The notes under the pieces were generated by a model. The model had not been told where the DNA came from and ran no database searches. It was given only the letters and a program-made list of their open reading frames with translations. Shown one piece after another: positions 20,994-30,386 of a stretch of 64,000 bases of DNA. Position 1 is the first letter of the stretch. Every line of letters starts with the position of its first letter. The DNA comes from Pseudomonas sp. AFG_SD02_1510_Pfu_092 (GTDB lineage: Bacteria > Pseudomonadota > Gammaproteobacteria > Pseudomonadales > Pseudomonadaceae), in assembly GCF_003331055.1 (NCBI RefSeq), contig NZ_PUQD01000001.1, positions 62,001 through 126,000 on the forward strand, written 5' to 3'. A program made the position numbers and the translations under genes.

Positions 20994-21009
20994 ATTACAT
21001 TTCTGTAAG
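20994..21009 (-). promoter_or_regulatory. CopR-like operator upstream of the Csp gene
   Basis: Read leftwards, CTTACAGAAATGTAAT differs by one base from the copA operator at 30212. The -10 element at 17 bp is poor (TCAGGTC), so this copy may work differently or be weak. It lies 90 bp upstream of the Cys-rich protein gene. Confidence 0.5.
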
Positions 21010-21063
21010 CTTGTCCGAATCATCTCGGTATGAAGGCGTGCCCGATCATTCAAGGCTTTTCAA

Positions 21064-21417
21064 TCACTGCTTCTGGATGCTCACGATTTTCGCGACACTT
21101 CCCTCCATACGGAACCCAAATTTCACCTTGTCTCCTACGTTCAAGCCCTTCAGCTGTGCAGGCTCAGCTTGGAAGCCCATGGTCATCGCCGGCCATTTGA
21201 GCTCTGCTACCGGGCCGTGCGCCAAGGTGATTTTCCCGCTTTGAGGATCCAGCGCCTTAATTGTCCCTTCCGCATGCGCAGTGGGCGCCGCCTGGCTGCC
21301 TTGGCCACCCTCGGCGGAGGCTGGCATTTTCTTCATGTCCATACCATCCATGTCCTGGGCATGCACACTGGCGGCGAAAGCTGTGACCAGGCCTGCGATG
21401 ACAATTAGCTTTTTCAT
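21064..21417 (-). CDS. cusF: CusF-type periplasmic copper/silver chaperone
   Basis: The 117-residue precursor has a signal peptide (cleaved after VHA), a Met/Asp-rich linker ([10 protein letters not shown]) and an OB-fold domain. The ligands match CusF: a His in LAHGPV and the WPAMTMGF motif supplying Trp and two Met. The protein hands Cu(I)/Ag(I) to the CusCBA pump. Its ATG overlaps the cusA stop by 4 nt, so the two are translationally coupled. Confidence 0.93.
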   Translation of the reverse strand: MKKLIVIAGLVTAFAASVHAQDMDGMDMKKMPASAEGGQGSQAAPTAHAEGTIKALDPQSGKITLAHGPVAELKWPAMTMGFQAEPAQLKGLNVGDKVKFGFRMEGSVAKIVSIQKQ

Positions 21418-24400
21418 TGGATTTCTCCTGAGAGGTTGGGGGTAGTTACAGCAAGTTCGCGGCGACGGATCAGCCAGTACGCCGCAGGGATTACAAAAAG
21501 TGAAAGCAAGGGGGCGGTGAGCATGCCGCCCACCATGGGCACCGCGATGCGGCTCATGACCTCGCTGCCGGTACCGCTGCTCCAGAGGATGGGCAGCAGG
21601 CCTGCAACGATGACTGCCACAGTCATTGCCTTGGGCCTGATGCGTTGCACCGCGCCCTCACGGATCGCGTCGAGCAGCGCTGCTCGTGTAGTTTCGCCGT
21701 TGGCCTGACGCTCAGCCCAAGCGTTATTCAGGTAGATGAGCATGATCACTCCGAACTCCGCCGCTACGCCGGCCAGGGCAATGAAGCCAACGCCTGTGGC
21801 CACTGAAAGGTTGTAGCCCAGCAGGTAGAGCAGCCAGACGCCCCCGGTCAGGGCAAAAGGTAAAGTGCCCATGATGAGCAGTGCTTCACCGAGGCGGCCG
21901 AAGGTCAGGTAGAGCAGCACGAAGATGATGGCCAGCGTCGCTGGCACCACCCAGGCCAGACGGGCGTTCGCCCGCTCCAGGTATTCGAACTGGCCGGAGT
22001 AGCTCAAGCTCATGCCTGAATCGAGCTTTACCTCGCTGTCGATCGCCTGACGTAAGTCTGCAACAACAGACGAAAGGTCCCGGCCGCGCACGTCGATGTA
22101 CACCCAGCCCGAGGGGCGAGCATTCTCGCTCTTCAGCATGGGCGGGCCATCAGCAATACGTATGCGGGCCACGCTGCCGAGCGTCAGCTGGCCGCCCTGC
22201 GAGGTGTAGATCGGCAGCTGACGCAACGCCTCCACCGAATCACGCCATTCGCGTGGATAGCGCACGCTAATGGGATAGCGGGCCAAGCCTTCAACTGTTT
22301 CCCCGATGGTTTCGCCACCAATGGCGCCGGCCACGATGGCCTGTACGTCGGTGATGTTCAGACCGTAACGGGCAGCGGCATGGCGGTCGATATCCAGATC
22401 AATGTAGCGGCCACCAGTCAAACGCTCTGCCAGCGCCGAAGTCACTCCAGGCACCTTTTTCGCGGCCCGCTCCACAGCGAGAGTGGCCCGGTCTATCTGG
22501 CCTAGGTCGCTGCCGGCCACCTTGACGCCGATTGGGCTCTTGATGCCGGTGGCCAGCATATCGATGCGGTTGCGGATGGGCGGGATCCAGATGTTGGTCA
22601 GCCCAGGCACACGCACAGTGCGATCAAGCTCCTCGATAAGCTTGTCCGTGGTCATTCCTGGACGCCACTCACTCTTGGGCTTGAGCCGAACGGTGGTCTC
22701 GAACATCTCCAGCGGTGCCGGGTCGGTAGCTGACTCGGCGCGGCCGGCTTTACCAAAGACACTGGCCACTTCGGGAACAGTTCGAATCAGACGATCCGTT
22801 CGCTGCAACAGCTCTGAAGCTTTCTGCGCCGAGAGTCCAGGCAAGGCTGAAGGCATGTAGAGCAGATCACCTTCATCGAGCGGAGGAAGGAACTCGCCCC
22901 CAAGATGATTCAAGGGCCACAGACTGCTGAGCAGGATCACCAATGCTGCAGCGAGGGTAACCAGAGGCCGGCGCAGGACGACCTCCAATGCCGGACGGTA
23001 TAGCCGGATGAGGCCCCGGTTGAGCGGGTTGCGCTGTTCCGCAGGCAGTGGCCCTCTGATCCAGTACCCCATCAGCACCGGTATCAGGGTCACCGATAGC
23101 GCAGCTGCCGCAGCCATTGCGTAGGTCTTGGTAAAGGCCAAGGGTGCAAAGAGGCGTCCTTCCTGGGCTTGCAGCGTGAACACCGGGATGAACGAAAGCG
23201 TGATGATCATGAGGCTGAAGAACAGTGCCGGCCCTACCTCGACGGCCGCCTCCGTCATTACCCTCCAATGCGCTTCTCCCCGCAAAGGTTGACCAGGATG
23301 CCGGATATGCCAGGCCTCAACACGTTTGTGGGCGTTCTCGATCATGACCACGGCAGCGTCCACCATTGCACCGATGGCAATAGCGATTCCGCCAAGGGAC
23401 ATGATGTTGGCGTTGATGCCCTGATGACGCATGACGATCAGCGCTATCAGGATTCCCACGGGCAGCGAAACGATAGCCACCAATGACGAGCGCAGGTGCC
23501 AGAGAAAGGCTGCGCATACCAACGCCACTACCAAGAACTCCTCGATCAGCTTGTGACTGAGGTTCTCCACGGCACGGTCGATCAACTGGCTGCGGTCGTA
23601 GACGGTGACAAGTTCCACCCCGGCTGGCAGGGCTTTCTTCAGGGTTTCGAGCTTAGCCTTGACGTCCGCGATGGCCTCACGAGCATTCTTCCCGCTGCGC
23701 AGGATCACCACACCTCCTACGGCTTCGCCGAGGCCGTCCAGTTCGCCTATGCCTCTGCGGGCTTCCGGACCTATCTGCACCGTAGCGACGTCGCCTAATG
23801 TCACCGGCACGCCCTTGGTAGCCAGTCGCAGGGGTATCGCTCTGAAATCATCCAGCGATCGCAGGTAGCCGGCCGCACGTACCATGAATTCCGCTTCGCC
23901 TTGCTCCAGTACACCGCCACCGGTCTCCTGGTTGGCCTTGCCTATAGCCTCCACCACCTCAGCCTGGGTGATACCGAGGCTGGCCATGCGCAGCGGATCG
24001 AGCACGACCTGATACTGCTTGACCATACCGCCGATGGTGGCCACTTCAGCGACATCCGGCAGCGTCTTGAGCTCATAGCGCAGGAACCAGTCCTGCAGGC
24101 TGCGCAGTTGCGACAGGTCATGGCCGCCGTTACGATCGACCAGCGCATATTGATAAATCCAGCCCACCCCGGTGGCGTCCGGGCCCAGTACCGGCTTGGC
24201 TGCGGCAGGTAATCGCGATTGCGCCTGGCTCAGGTACTCAAGAACCCGAGAGCGCGCCCAATACAGATCGGTGCCGTCCTCGAACAGCACATAGACGAAG
24301 CTGTCACCGAAGGCGGAGAAGCCGCGAACCGTTTTGGCCCCCGGAACCGAGAGCATGGTAGTGGTCAGCGGATAGGTCACCTGATTCTCAACGATCTGGG

Positions 24401-24572
24401 GAGCCTGGCCTGGGTAGGACGTGCGGATGATCACCTGCACGTCCGACAGGTCGGGCAAGGCGTCGATTGGTAGGCTACGCACCGAGACGAAGCCCCATGC
24501 CACCAGAAACAGCGTGGCGAGGAGCACCAGCACACGGTTGCCTACCGACCAGCGGATCAGTTTGGCAATCAT
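21414..24572 (-). CDS. cusA: CusA-type Cu(I)/Ag(I) RND efflux pump
   Basis: The 1052-residue inner-membrane pump belongs to the HME class for monovalent metals. TM4 has [19 protein letters not shown], and the three-methionine transport site is recognisable from [19 protein letters not shown] and [11 protein letters not shown]. It works with CusB and CusC to export Cu(I) and Ag(I) from periplasm and cytoplasm. It overlaps cusB and cusF by 4 nt each. Confidence 0.95.
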   Translation of the reverse strand: MIAKLIRWSVGNRVLVLLATLFLVAWGFVSVRSLPIDALPDLSDVQVIIRTSYPGQAPQIVENQVTYPLTTTMLSVPGAKTVRGFSAFGDSFVYVLFEDGTDLYWARSRVLEYLSQAQSRLPAAAKPVLGPDATGVGWIYQYALVDRNGGHDLSQLRSLQDWFLRYELKTLPDVAEVATIGGMVKQYQVVLDPLRMASLGITQAEVVEAIGKANQETGGGVLEQGEAEFMVRAAGYLRSLDDFRAIPLRLATKGVPVTLGDVATVQIGPEARRGIGELDGLGEAVGGVVILRSGKNAREAIADVKAKLETLKKALPAGVELVTVYDRSQLIDRAVENLSHKLIEEFLVVALVCAAFLWHLRSSLVAIVSLPVGILIALIVMRHQGINANIMSLGGIAIAIGAMVDAAVVMIENAHKRVEAWHIRHPGQPLRGEAHWRVMTEAAVEVGPALFFSLMIITLSFIPVFTLQAQEGRLFAPLAFTKTYAMAAAAALSVTLIPVLMGYWIRGPLPAEQRNPLNRGLIRLYRPALEVVLRRPLVTLAAALVILLSSLWPLNHLGGEFLPPLDEGDLLYMPSALPGLSAQKASELLQRTDRLIRTVPEVASVFGKAGRAESATDPAPLEMFETTVRLKPKSEWRPGMTTDKLIEELDRTVRVPGLTNIWIPPIRNRIDMLATGIKSPIGVKVAGSDLGQIDRATLAVERAAKKVPGVTSALAERLTGGRYIDLDIDRHAAARYGLNITDVQAIVAGAIGGETIGETVEGLARYPISVRYPREWRDSVEALRQLPIYTSQGGQLTLGSVARIRIADGPPMLKSENARPSGWVYIDVRGRDLSSVVADLRQAIDSEVKLDSGMSLSYSGQFEYLERANARLAWVVPATLAIIFVLLYLTFGRLGEALLIMGTLPFALTGGVWLLYLLGYNLSVATGVGFIALAGVAAEFGVIMLIYLNNAWAERQANGETTRAALLDAIREGAVQRIRPKAMTVAVIVAGLLPILWSSGTGSEVMSRIAVPMVGGMLTAPLLSLFVIPAAYWLIRRRELAVTTPNLSGEIQ

Positions 24573-26032
24573 GGTTGGCCCTCCAACACTTTGATCTGCT
24601 CAACGACCATGCCCTCGTCGCGTTCGCGTATGCCAAAGCGAATCTGCGCACCGATCTTGAGGCCATCAAGGAGAGACTGCTCAGCCACAGGGAAGGTCAT
24701 GGTCATCCCTGGCATGCCCAGGGTGATGAAAGGACCGTGGGCAACGGTGAGCTGTGTGCCGTCTATCTGCACGACACGGCCATCCGCTTCATGCAGGGCT
24801 GGCCCCGCATTAGGCTGACTATCCTGCACCGTCGCCGCCTCGATGCCTTTCAAATTAGCGTCGGAGTCCAACAGGAATTGCCCGGACGCGACGATGCGCT
24901 GTCCTGCCTGAAGACCCTGCAACACCGCAACTTGGCCTTTGCTCTCCTGGCCCAACACGACTTCCACCGGCCGGAAGCGACCACCGTCTTCAGCCAGCAT
25001 CACCAGGTCTCGCTTGCCGGTGCGGATGACCGCCTCGGCAGGCACCAAGAGGCTTTGCTTGGCAGACTCGCCGGGATGGAGAGCCACTTGAGCGGTCATC
25101 CCAGGACGAAGCCGCCCATCTCGGTTGGGCAACTCGATACGCAGGCGCAACGTGCGGCTCTGCAAATCGGCATCGGCCAATAGCGCAGTCAACTTGCCCG
25201 GTATGGGATCGCCTGGGAACGCTGGCAATTGCGCCTGCACAGGCTGGCCTTCGCGAAGGCCTTGAGCCTGGGCTTCCGGCACAGCCGCTTCCAGCCAGAC
25301 GTTGGCCACTCCATTGATCCTTGCTAAGGTAGCGCCCGGCGTCAGCGTCATGCCGGGTCGCAGATCGAGAACCTGGATTACACCGGCAGTGGGTGCGGAG
25401 AGTGTGACCGAGAGCTGCACCTTCCCAGTGCTCGCGACCCGGTTGATCAGGTCGGCCGGCATGCCGGCGAGCACGAGCCGCTGTCGTGCCGCCGCCGTCA
25501 GCTGAGCGTCGCCAGAATGCCGCAACGCCAGGTATTCCTCCTGCAAACCAGCCCACTCCGGGGTCAGCACATCGGCTAGAGGAGCCCCTTTGGCAACGAT
25601 GTCCCCCGTCGCTCGACCATAGACGCGTTCGACGTAACCGCCAGTACGGGCCTGCAACACGCTGAAGTCGCGTTCGTCGAACGTCAGAACGCCGCTCACA
25701 CTTAGGGTCCGTTCTAGCCGGCCAGCCGTCACCGTTGCCAATCGAATCCCAAGGTTTTGCTGGAGCCCAGCCGAGACCTGAACCGCAGGCTGCTCCTCGC
25801 CAGCCGTGTCATCCGAATACTTGGGCACGAGCGGCATGTCCATGAACGGCGATTTTCCGGGCGCCGGGAAGTGCTGCTGGGGATACATCGGGTCGTACCA
25901 GTACAGCGCTTTTTTTTCCTGACCTAAGGGCTGCGATGGCGAATACGCACCTCTCCCACCTAGCCAGAAGCCAGCGCCTATTCCAATAGCAAGGGCAGCA
26001 GCCACGACGAAACCAATCGACCTATTCCTCAT
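24569..26032 (-). CDS. cusB: CusB-type adaptor with fused C-terminal CusF domain
   Basis: The 487-residue periplasmic adaptor has an N-terminal membrane anchor (about 8-25). A heavy-metal-binding domain with [19 protein letters not shown] follows at about residues 43-72 and is rich in Met. Barrel-sandwich and beta-barrel domains come next. The last 80 residues form a CusF-like domain ([18 protein letters not shown]), which E. coli CusB lacks. The operon thus encodes two CusF modules, one tethered and one free. It overlaps cusC and cusA by 4 nt. Confidence 0.93.
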   Translation of the reverse strand: MRNRSIGFVVAAALAIGIGAGFWLGGRGAYSPSQPLGQEKKALYWYDPMYPQQHFPAPGKSPFMDMPLVPKYSDDTAGEEQPAVQVSAGLQQNLGIRLATVTAGRLERTLSVSGVLTFDERDFSVLQARTGGYVERVYGRATGDIVAKGAPLADVLTPEWAGLQEEYLALRHSGDAQLTAAARQRLVLAGMPADLINRVASTGKVQLSVTLSAPTAGVIQVLDLRPGMTLTPGATLARINGVANVWLEAAVPEAQAQGLREGQPVQAQLPAFPGDPIPGKLTALLADADLQSRTLRLRIELPNRDGRLRPGMTAQVALHPGESAKQSLLVPAEAVIRTGKRDLVMLAEDGGRFRPVEVVLGQESKGQVAVLQGLQAGQRIVASGQFLLDSDANLKGIEAATVQDSQPNAGPALHEADGRVVQIDGTQLTVAHGPFITLGMPGMTMTFPVAEQSLLDGLKIGAQIRFGIRERDEGMVVEQIKVLEGQP

Positions 26033-27279
26033 GCCCGCACCTCTCCATAAACGAAATGCAGACGCGCTGCTGTTGCCGCCAACTGTCCTTGCAGGTCCAC
26101 ATCCTGTAGTAGTGCCTCCACACGCTGCCGGCGTGCCGACAGCACTTCACTCAACGGCGACTTACCGGCGCGGTAATCCGCCAGAGCGAGGCGTACCCGG
26201 TCCTCGGCCAGGGGCAAAAGTGTTTCGCGACTGCGCCGCACTGCCCGTTGCAAGCGTTGGTACTCGACAAGGTCTGTTTCAAGCTGGGCTTGATGCTCGC
26301 GCAGGGCAGCGTCCTGCTCATCTTCCAATTGGCGAACTTGTGCGCGTCGTGCCGCAATCATCGGGTCTTGCCGTGAGCTGGTAAACAATGGCAATTGGAA
26401 GCTGACTTGCAGGCTGACCATGTTGCTGAAGTCCGGACCACGGCGCTGATAATCCACTCCCCAGGACCAATCCGATTTCTTTTCCGCCTGAGCCTGGTGT
26501 ACCTGGGCTTGAGCCTCGCGTGTCATGGCGTTGTAGGTATTGAGCTCCGGATGGGCATGGACGGAGTGCAAGTATTCAGCTGCGTCTACAGGCCAGACAG
26601 GGAAGGTCGGCGCGCCTACTTCGGCGTCCTGCCCAATCCAGCGCTTCAGCGCGGCTCGCGCCTGAGCTGACTGACTCAATAGAACGTCTTTCTGCTCGTC
26701 CAACTGCGCGGCTTCTTGCTTGGGAGCCAGCGTATCGGCGCTGGAGCCTGCGCCTCCGGCCAGGCGGGCCCGCACCGTGGAAGCCAGCAGCTGGTTTTCT
26801 TTGTAGAAGGCGTCGAACTGTTCAAGCTTTCGCTGCACGGTGTACGCAGTAACCCAAGCCTGTGCGGTTGCCGCCCTAACCTTCAAGCGTTCGAAGATCG
26901 CCTCGGCATCGGCTCGCTCGACCGTGGCCTGCGCTGTCTCTATGCGAGCTTTGCGTTTGTCCCGGTTCGGTACTTCTTGGGACAGGCCAACCACCTGCAT
27001 GGTCATGAAGTCTCTGTTCATGCTCCAGCGATCGGTGCCTTCAATCGGCAGGTTTTGTACCCCGAGATTCAGGCGCGGATCGGGTAGTTCGCCCGCTGGA
27101 ATGACTGCGCTGCGCGCAGCTGATGCCTGCTCCTGGCGGGCCTGTAGAGAGGGAGCGTTACGTTCAGCCAGTTGCAGCGCCTCATCCAGCGACAGCGTTG
27201 CAGCCTGTGCCGAGACAGCCGGCAGCAGTATGAACAGGACGGCCGTGGTTATCCGTCCCTGAAAACGTTGGGGAGTCAT
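26029..27279 (-). CDS. cusC: CusC-type outer-membrane factor
   Basis: The 416-residue TolC-family protein has a signal peptide ending SAQA (about residue 26) and two outer-membrane efflux repeats. No lipobox Cys is evident, unlike E. coli CusC. I chose the ATG at 27279 with GAGGA 10 nt upstream; the open frame extends 14 codons further without a ribosome site. It leads the cusCBAF overlap series and follows the Met/Cys-rich 115-residue protein by 86 bp. Confidence 0.9.
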   Translation of the reverse strand: MTPQRFQGRITTAVLFILLPAVSAQAATLSLDEALQLAERNAPSLQARQEQASAARSAVIPAGELPDPRLNLGVQNLPIEGTDRWSMNRDFMTMQVVGLSQEVPNRDKRKARIETAQATVERADAEAIFERLKVRAATAQAWVTAYTVQRKLEQFDAFYKENQLLASTVRARLAGGAGSSADTLAPKQEAAQLDEQKDVLLSQSAQARAALKRWIGQDAEVGAPTFPVWPVDAAEYLHSVHAHPELNTYNAMTREAQAQVHQAQAEKKSDWSWGVDYQRRGPDFSNMVSLQVSFQLPLFTSSRQDPMIAARRAQVRQLEDEQDAALREHQAQLETDLVEYQRLQRAVRRSRETLLPLAEDRVRLALADYRAGKSPLSEVLSARRQRVEALLQDVDLQGQLAATAARLHFVYGEVRA

Positions 27280-27365
27280 GAAAATGATTCCTCGAAAGAT
27301 CAGCGCCCAGGCGCGTGCCATCGCCCCGCTGCTAGGCGGAACGACGGTGTGAAATTAAGAGGGAA

Positions 27366-27713
27366 TCAGACGCGGGGAGGACGCCACGGATCGGGGGGAG
27401 AACCTGTCGCTATGCCTACAGCGTAGGTATCGGCAGGTCGTGGCTTGGCGAAAGTCAGCCCAGGCGTCAGGAAGCTAATCTGTACGGTACTGGCAGTCCT
27501 GCACTCCTGGCCGACCTTGCAGGATTTGGCATGGTCGCCAGTCTTACCCAGGTCTTGGTCCTGGCAGCAGTCATGGTCCATGCCCGCCATCATTTCCATG
27601 CCCATCGCCTGCATTGGGCAAGGTTCAGTCGCCGAATCGATGCCCGCCATCCCGTTAAGCGGAAGCGCCACGATTAGCATCAGGAGGGTGAGTAGTCGAA
27701 TGAGCCGATTCAT
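27366..27713 (-). CDS. Met/Cys/His-rich secreted protein heading the cus genes
   Basis: The 115-residue precursor has a signal peptide (about 1-23, ending GMAG). A thiol and thioether cluster follows, CPMQAMGMEMMAGMDHDCCQ, and then CKVGQEC. It resembles small proteins found ahead of CzcCBA/CusCBA operons and is reminiscent of DUF2946, but I am not sure of the family. The composition strongly suggests periplasmic Cu(I) binding. It lies 36 bp after the sensor kinase stop on the same strand. A TATACT-like -10 (27722-27727) just upstream could give it a separate promoter. Confidence 0.72.
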   Translation of the reverse strand: MNRLIRLLTLLMLIVALPLNGMAGIDSATEPCPMQAMGMEMMAGMDHDCCQDQDLGKTGDHAKSCKVGQECRTASTVQISFLTPGLTFAKPRPADTYAVGIATGSPPDPWRPPRV

Positions 27714-27749
27714 GATGGGCGAGTATAGGTTACCGGGATGAGTTCAGCA

Positions 27750-29156
27750 TTAAGGGGTTGGGGCTGCACTAACCAACCGCTTGGAGGCTGGGAGACTGAT
27801 GAAGAATGTTGTGACACCCTCCGCTGATGTACACCAGATTCGTCCGCTATGAGCCTCGATGATAGAGCGGGTTATCGACAGCCCCAGGCCTGCATTGCTT
27901 GGGCCGCCTTCGCGTCTGGCTGGATCGGCTCGATAGAATCGGTCGAAGATCTTGCCAATGTGCTGGGGATCGATGGTTACCCCGCTGTTACGCACGGAAA
28001 GCGTCACGCTTTCAGGCGTCTGCTCGATCTGCACTGATATCTCGTTGCCTTCCGGGGTGTAGCGCAACGCGTTGGATAGAAGGTTGGAAAGCGCTCGGTC
28101 AATCATCAGGCGATCGCCACGAACCTTACCCTGCCCGTGTAGGGTCAGTTGGATGCCTTGATCCTCAGCCAGGAATTGGTAGTACTCGAACAGCTTTGAT
28201 ACGAGTTCGGAGAGCTCCACATCGATCTGCTCGGGCACGATCAGACCGTTATCCGCCTTGGCCAGGAACAGCATGTCGTCGATCATGCGCGACATGCGCT
28301 TGAGGTCTTCCAGGTTCGAATAGAGGTTTTCTTCATAGGCATCCAGGTCACGCTTCTTGGTGAGCACCACTTCGGTATGGGTCAGAAGGTTGCTGACTGG
28401 CGTTCTCAATTCGTGAGCGATATCGGCAGAGAAGTTGGACAACCGAACGAATGCATCCTCCAACCGTCCCAGCATCCCGTTGAAAGACAGGATGAGCTCC
28501 TGAAGCTCTAGCGGTACGGGCTCCAGCGGAATGCGTTCGCGAAGTGATCTTGCCGACATCCCGGTGGCCACTTTGGTGATTTGCCCAACAGGCCGAAGCC
28601 CGCTTTTGGCCACGACCCAGCCCAAGCCTGCGCTCACAATCGCGCTGATCACCAGACCAATTCCGAACCACCATTGCAGGGTGACAAAGAAATGGGCGTG
28701 AGTGGTGACATCGAGCATCAGCACGGCCGTCACCGGTTCCGGCTCGCCTGCAATGGTCAGCTGGGCGGTAATGCCGCGGAAGTTCTGCGCTTTATCCTGC
28801 CACTCCCAGACCGCACCCCGATGCGCCTGCTCGAACCGCTGAGGAATCTGGGAGGCTTTGGGGTCTGAAAACAGGACCGTTCCGTCAGCCTTGGTGATTT
28901 TCGCCGACAGATCCTGATGTGCGCCGAGCAATGCCCGCAGCTGCTGCTCCTGATCGTCGAGCCCGCCTCGCGCTGCTGAGATGGAAAGGATATGACGCGT
29001 TGACTCCAGCTTTTCAGAAAGCGCCTGCTCATCCAGCATCCGGAAATGGTGCTGGCTGAGCCCGTAGAAAGCGACGCCGGCAACCACCAGGACAGCAGTC
29101 ACCGCGAACATGAACATCAGGGTCAGCCGCTTGACGAGCGATGATTGCGGGCGCAT
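27750..29156 (-). CDS. copS: Copper sensor histidine kinase CopS
   Basis: The 468-residue inner-membrane kinase has transmembrane helices at about 11-33 and 160-184 with a 125-residue periplasmic sensor between. A HAMP domain, H-box IAHELRTPVSN (H about 248), N-box NLLSNALRYTPEG and GLGLSITRS follow. I chose the ATG at 29156, which overlaps the regulator stop (TGATG). It pairs with the upstream response regulator and is divergent from copA, matching CopRS of Pseudomonas copper systems. Confidence 0.88.
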   Translation of the reverse strand: MRPQSSLVKRLTLMFMFAVTAVLVVAGVAFYGLSQHHFRMLDEQALSEKLESTRHILSISAARGGLDDQEQQLRALLGAHQDLSAKITKADGTVLFSDPKASQIPQRFEQAHRGAVWEWQDKAQNFRGITAQLTIAGEPEPVTAVLMLDVTTHAHFFVTLQWWFGIGLVISAIVSAGLGWVVAKSGLRPVGQITKVATGMSARSLRERIPLEPVPLELQELILSFNGMLGRLEDAFVRLSNFSADIAHELRTPVSNLLTHTEVVLTKKRDLDAYEENLYSNLEDLKRMSRMIDDMLFLAKADNGLIVPEQIDVELSELVSKLFEYYQFLAEDQGIQLTLHGQGKVRGDRLMIDRALSNLLSNALRYTPEGNEISVQIEQTPESVTLSVRNSGVTIDPQHIGKIFDRFYRADPARREGGPSNAGLGLSITRSIIEAHSGRIWCTSAEGVTTFFISLPASKRLVSAAPTP

Positions 29157-29833
29157 CACTCGGGCACATCCATCATGTAGCCCATGCCTCGGGCGGTATG
29201 GATTAGCTTTGGCGCGAAGTCGTCATCAATCTTGGCCCGCAGTCGGCGAATCGCGACCTCGATCACGTTGGTGTCACTGTCGAAATTCATGTCCCACACC
29301 TGAGAAGCGATCAGCGATTTGGGAAGCACCTCGCCGCGTCGGCGCATGAGCAGCTCCAACAGGGAAAACTCCTTGGCAGTAAGGTCGATCCGCTTGCCGT
29401 TTCGCGTAGCTCGACGCTTGAGCAGGTCCACCTCAAGGTCTGCCATCTTCATAGTGGTTTGAGCAGAACCACCGTTGCCTCTGCGCAGCAACGTACGAAC
29501 TCGAGCCAGCAGCTCCGAGAACGCAAAGGGCTTCACCAGGTAATCATCAGCGCCCAGTTCCAAACCTTTCACGCGGTCGTCTACGCCGTCTCGGGCCGTC
29601 AAGAAAAGGACCGGCACATCCTGACCCGCCGCACGGATCTTGCGCAGGACATCCCAGCCATCGAGCCCCGGCATCATCACGTCGAGGATCAGCAAGTCAT
29701 ACGCTTCGCTCTGTGCCTGTTGCAGGGCGTCAGTGCCTGTCATCACCCGGTCAACGGTGAAGCCAGCTTCTGTTAGACCTTGCTGGAGGTAGACACCGGT
29801 TTTCGGCTCATCTTCGGCCACGAGTAATTTCAT
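29156..29833 (-). CDS. copR: Copper response regulator CopR
   Basis: The 225-residue OmpR-class activator has receiver residues E7, D8, D51 and K101 (VKPF). Its winged helix includes [20 protein letters not shown]. It is somewhat different from the two other regulators (ends [12 protein letters not shown]). It is divergent from the copper-induced genes at 29999 and 30387, whose CopR boxes lie in the shared intergenic region and just beyond. CopR binding CTGACA-N5-GTAAT in P. aeruginosa is published; that this protein binds the boxes here is inference. Confidence 0.9.
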   Translation of the reverse strand: MKLLVAEDEPKTGVYLQQGLTEAGFTVDRVMTGTDALQQAQSEAYDLLILDVMMPGLDGWDVLRKIRAAGQDVPVLFLTARDGVDDRVKGLELGADDYLVKPFAFSELLARVRTLLRRGNGGSAQTTMKMADLEVDLLKRRATRNGKRIDLTAKEFSLLELLMRRRGEVLPKSLIASQVWDMNFDSDTNVIEVAIRRLRAKIDDDFAPKLIHTARGMGYMMDVPE

Positions 29834-29894
29834 CTGCTCTCATCCACGCGGGGTGCATTTCCAGTTTGCGGGAAAAAAGAAGCCCAACCAGAAG

Positions 29895-29934
29895 CTGACG
29901 GAAAAGTAATGTCGAGATCAGTTTTCTGACAGCA
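29895..29934 (+). promoter_or_regulatory. CopR-box promoter of PtrA-like copy 2
   Basis: Operator CTGACGGAAAAGTAAT (29895-29910), 17 bp, then GACAGCA (29928-29934). The CTGAC half matches the published CopR consensus closely. It lies 62 bp from the divergent copR start. Confidence 0.8.
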
Positions 29935-29998
29935 CCGCGAGGCTAACTTGACCCTGTACCTGACGCCATGAGGCGCAGAACCCACTGAGGATCTCCAG

Positions 29999-30205
29999 AT
30001 GAACATGGTCAAAGCAATTGTGATGGTCGTTACCTTCGGCATGGCAGGCATTGCCCTGGCAGAGGGCGGCGCGGACCGGACCTTTGCACGGATGGAAGCG
30101 GCTCTCCAAAGCTCCATGCAGGCCTCCCAGGTTGCGCAGGGGAAGAAAGAGCAGGCGCCATTCGCCGCCCAGTCCAGCAAGCACGCGGGCCACGAAAGCT
30201 GCTGA
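29999..30205 (+). CDS. PtrA-like small periplasmic protein (copy 2)
   Basis: The 68-residue precursor has a signal peptide (about 1-20, cut after ALA) and begins AEGGADRTFARMEAALQSSMQ, the PtrA-type N-terminal signature. The short tail ends SSKHAGHESC with two His and a terminal Cys, a possible metal site. GAGGAT precedes the ATG. It sits between copR and copA and is the first gene rightwards from the divergent control region. Confidence 0.75.
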   Translation: MNMVKAIVMVVTFGMAGIALAEGGADRTFARMEAALQSSMQASQVAQGKKEQAPFAAQSSKHAGHESC

Positions 30206-30211
30206 TCCTAG

Positions 30212-30251
30212 CTTACAGAAAAGTAATCATCCCGGAATCTGAACTATGGCT
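30212..30251 (+). promoter_or_regulatory. CopR-box promoter of copA
   Basis: Operator CTTACAGAAAAGTAAT (30212-30227), 17 bp, then TATGGCT (30245-30251). A start near 30258 leaves a leader of about 130 nt before copA. It begins 6 bp after the stop of the preceding small gene. Confidence 0.82.
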
Positions 30252-30386
30252 GTTTCAGAGTACGGCCTCTCATCAGCCTCGCGTAGTGGCGAAAGTCTAC
30301 GAGACTGGTGAGAGCTCCAATGAACCCAAGGGCTGCACCATCTAGCAGCCTGGATATCAGCGATCTACCTGACTGGACGCAACGGC

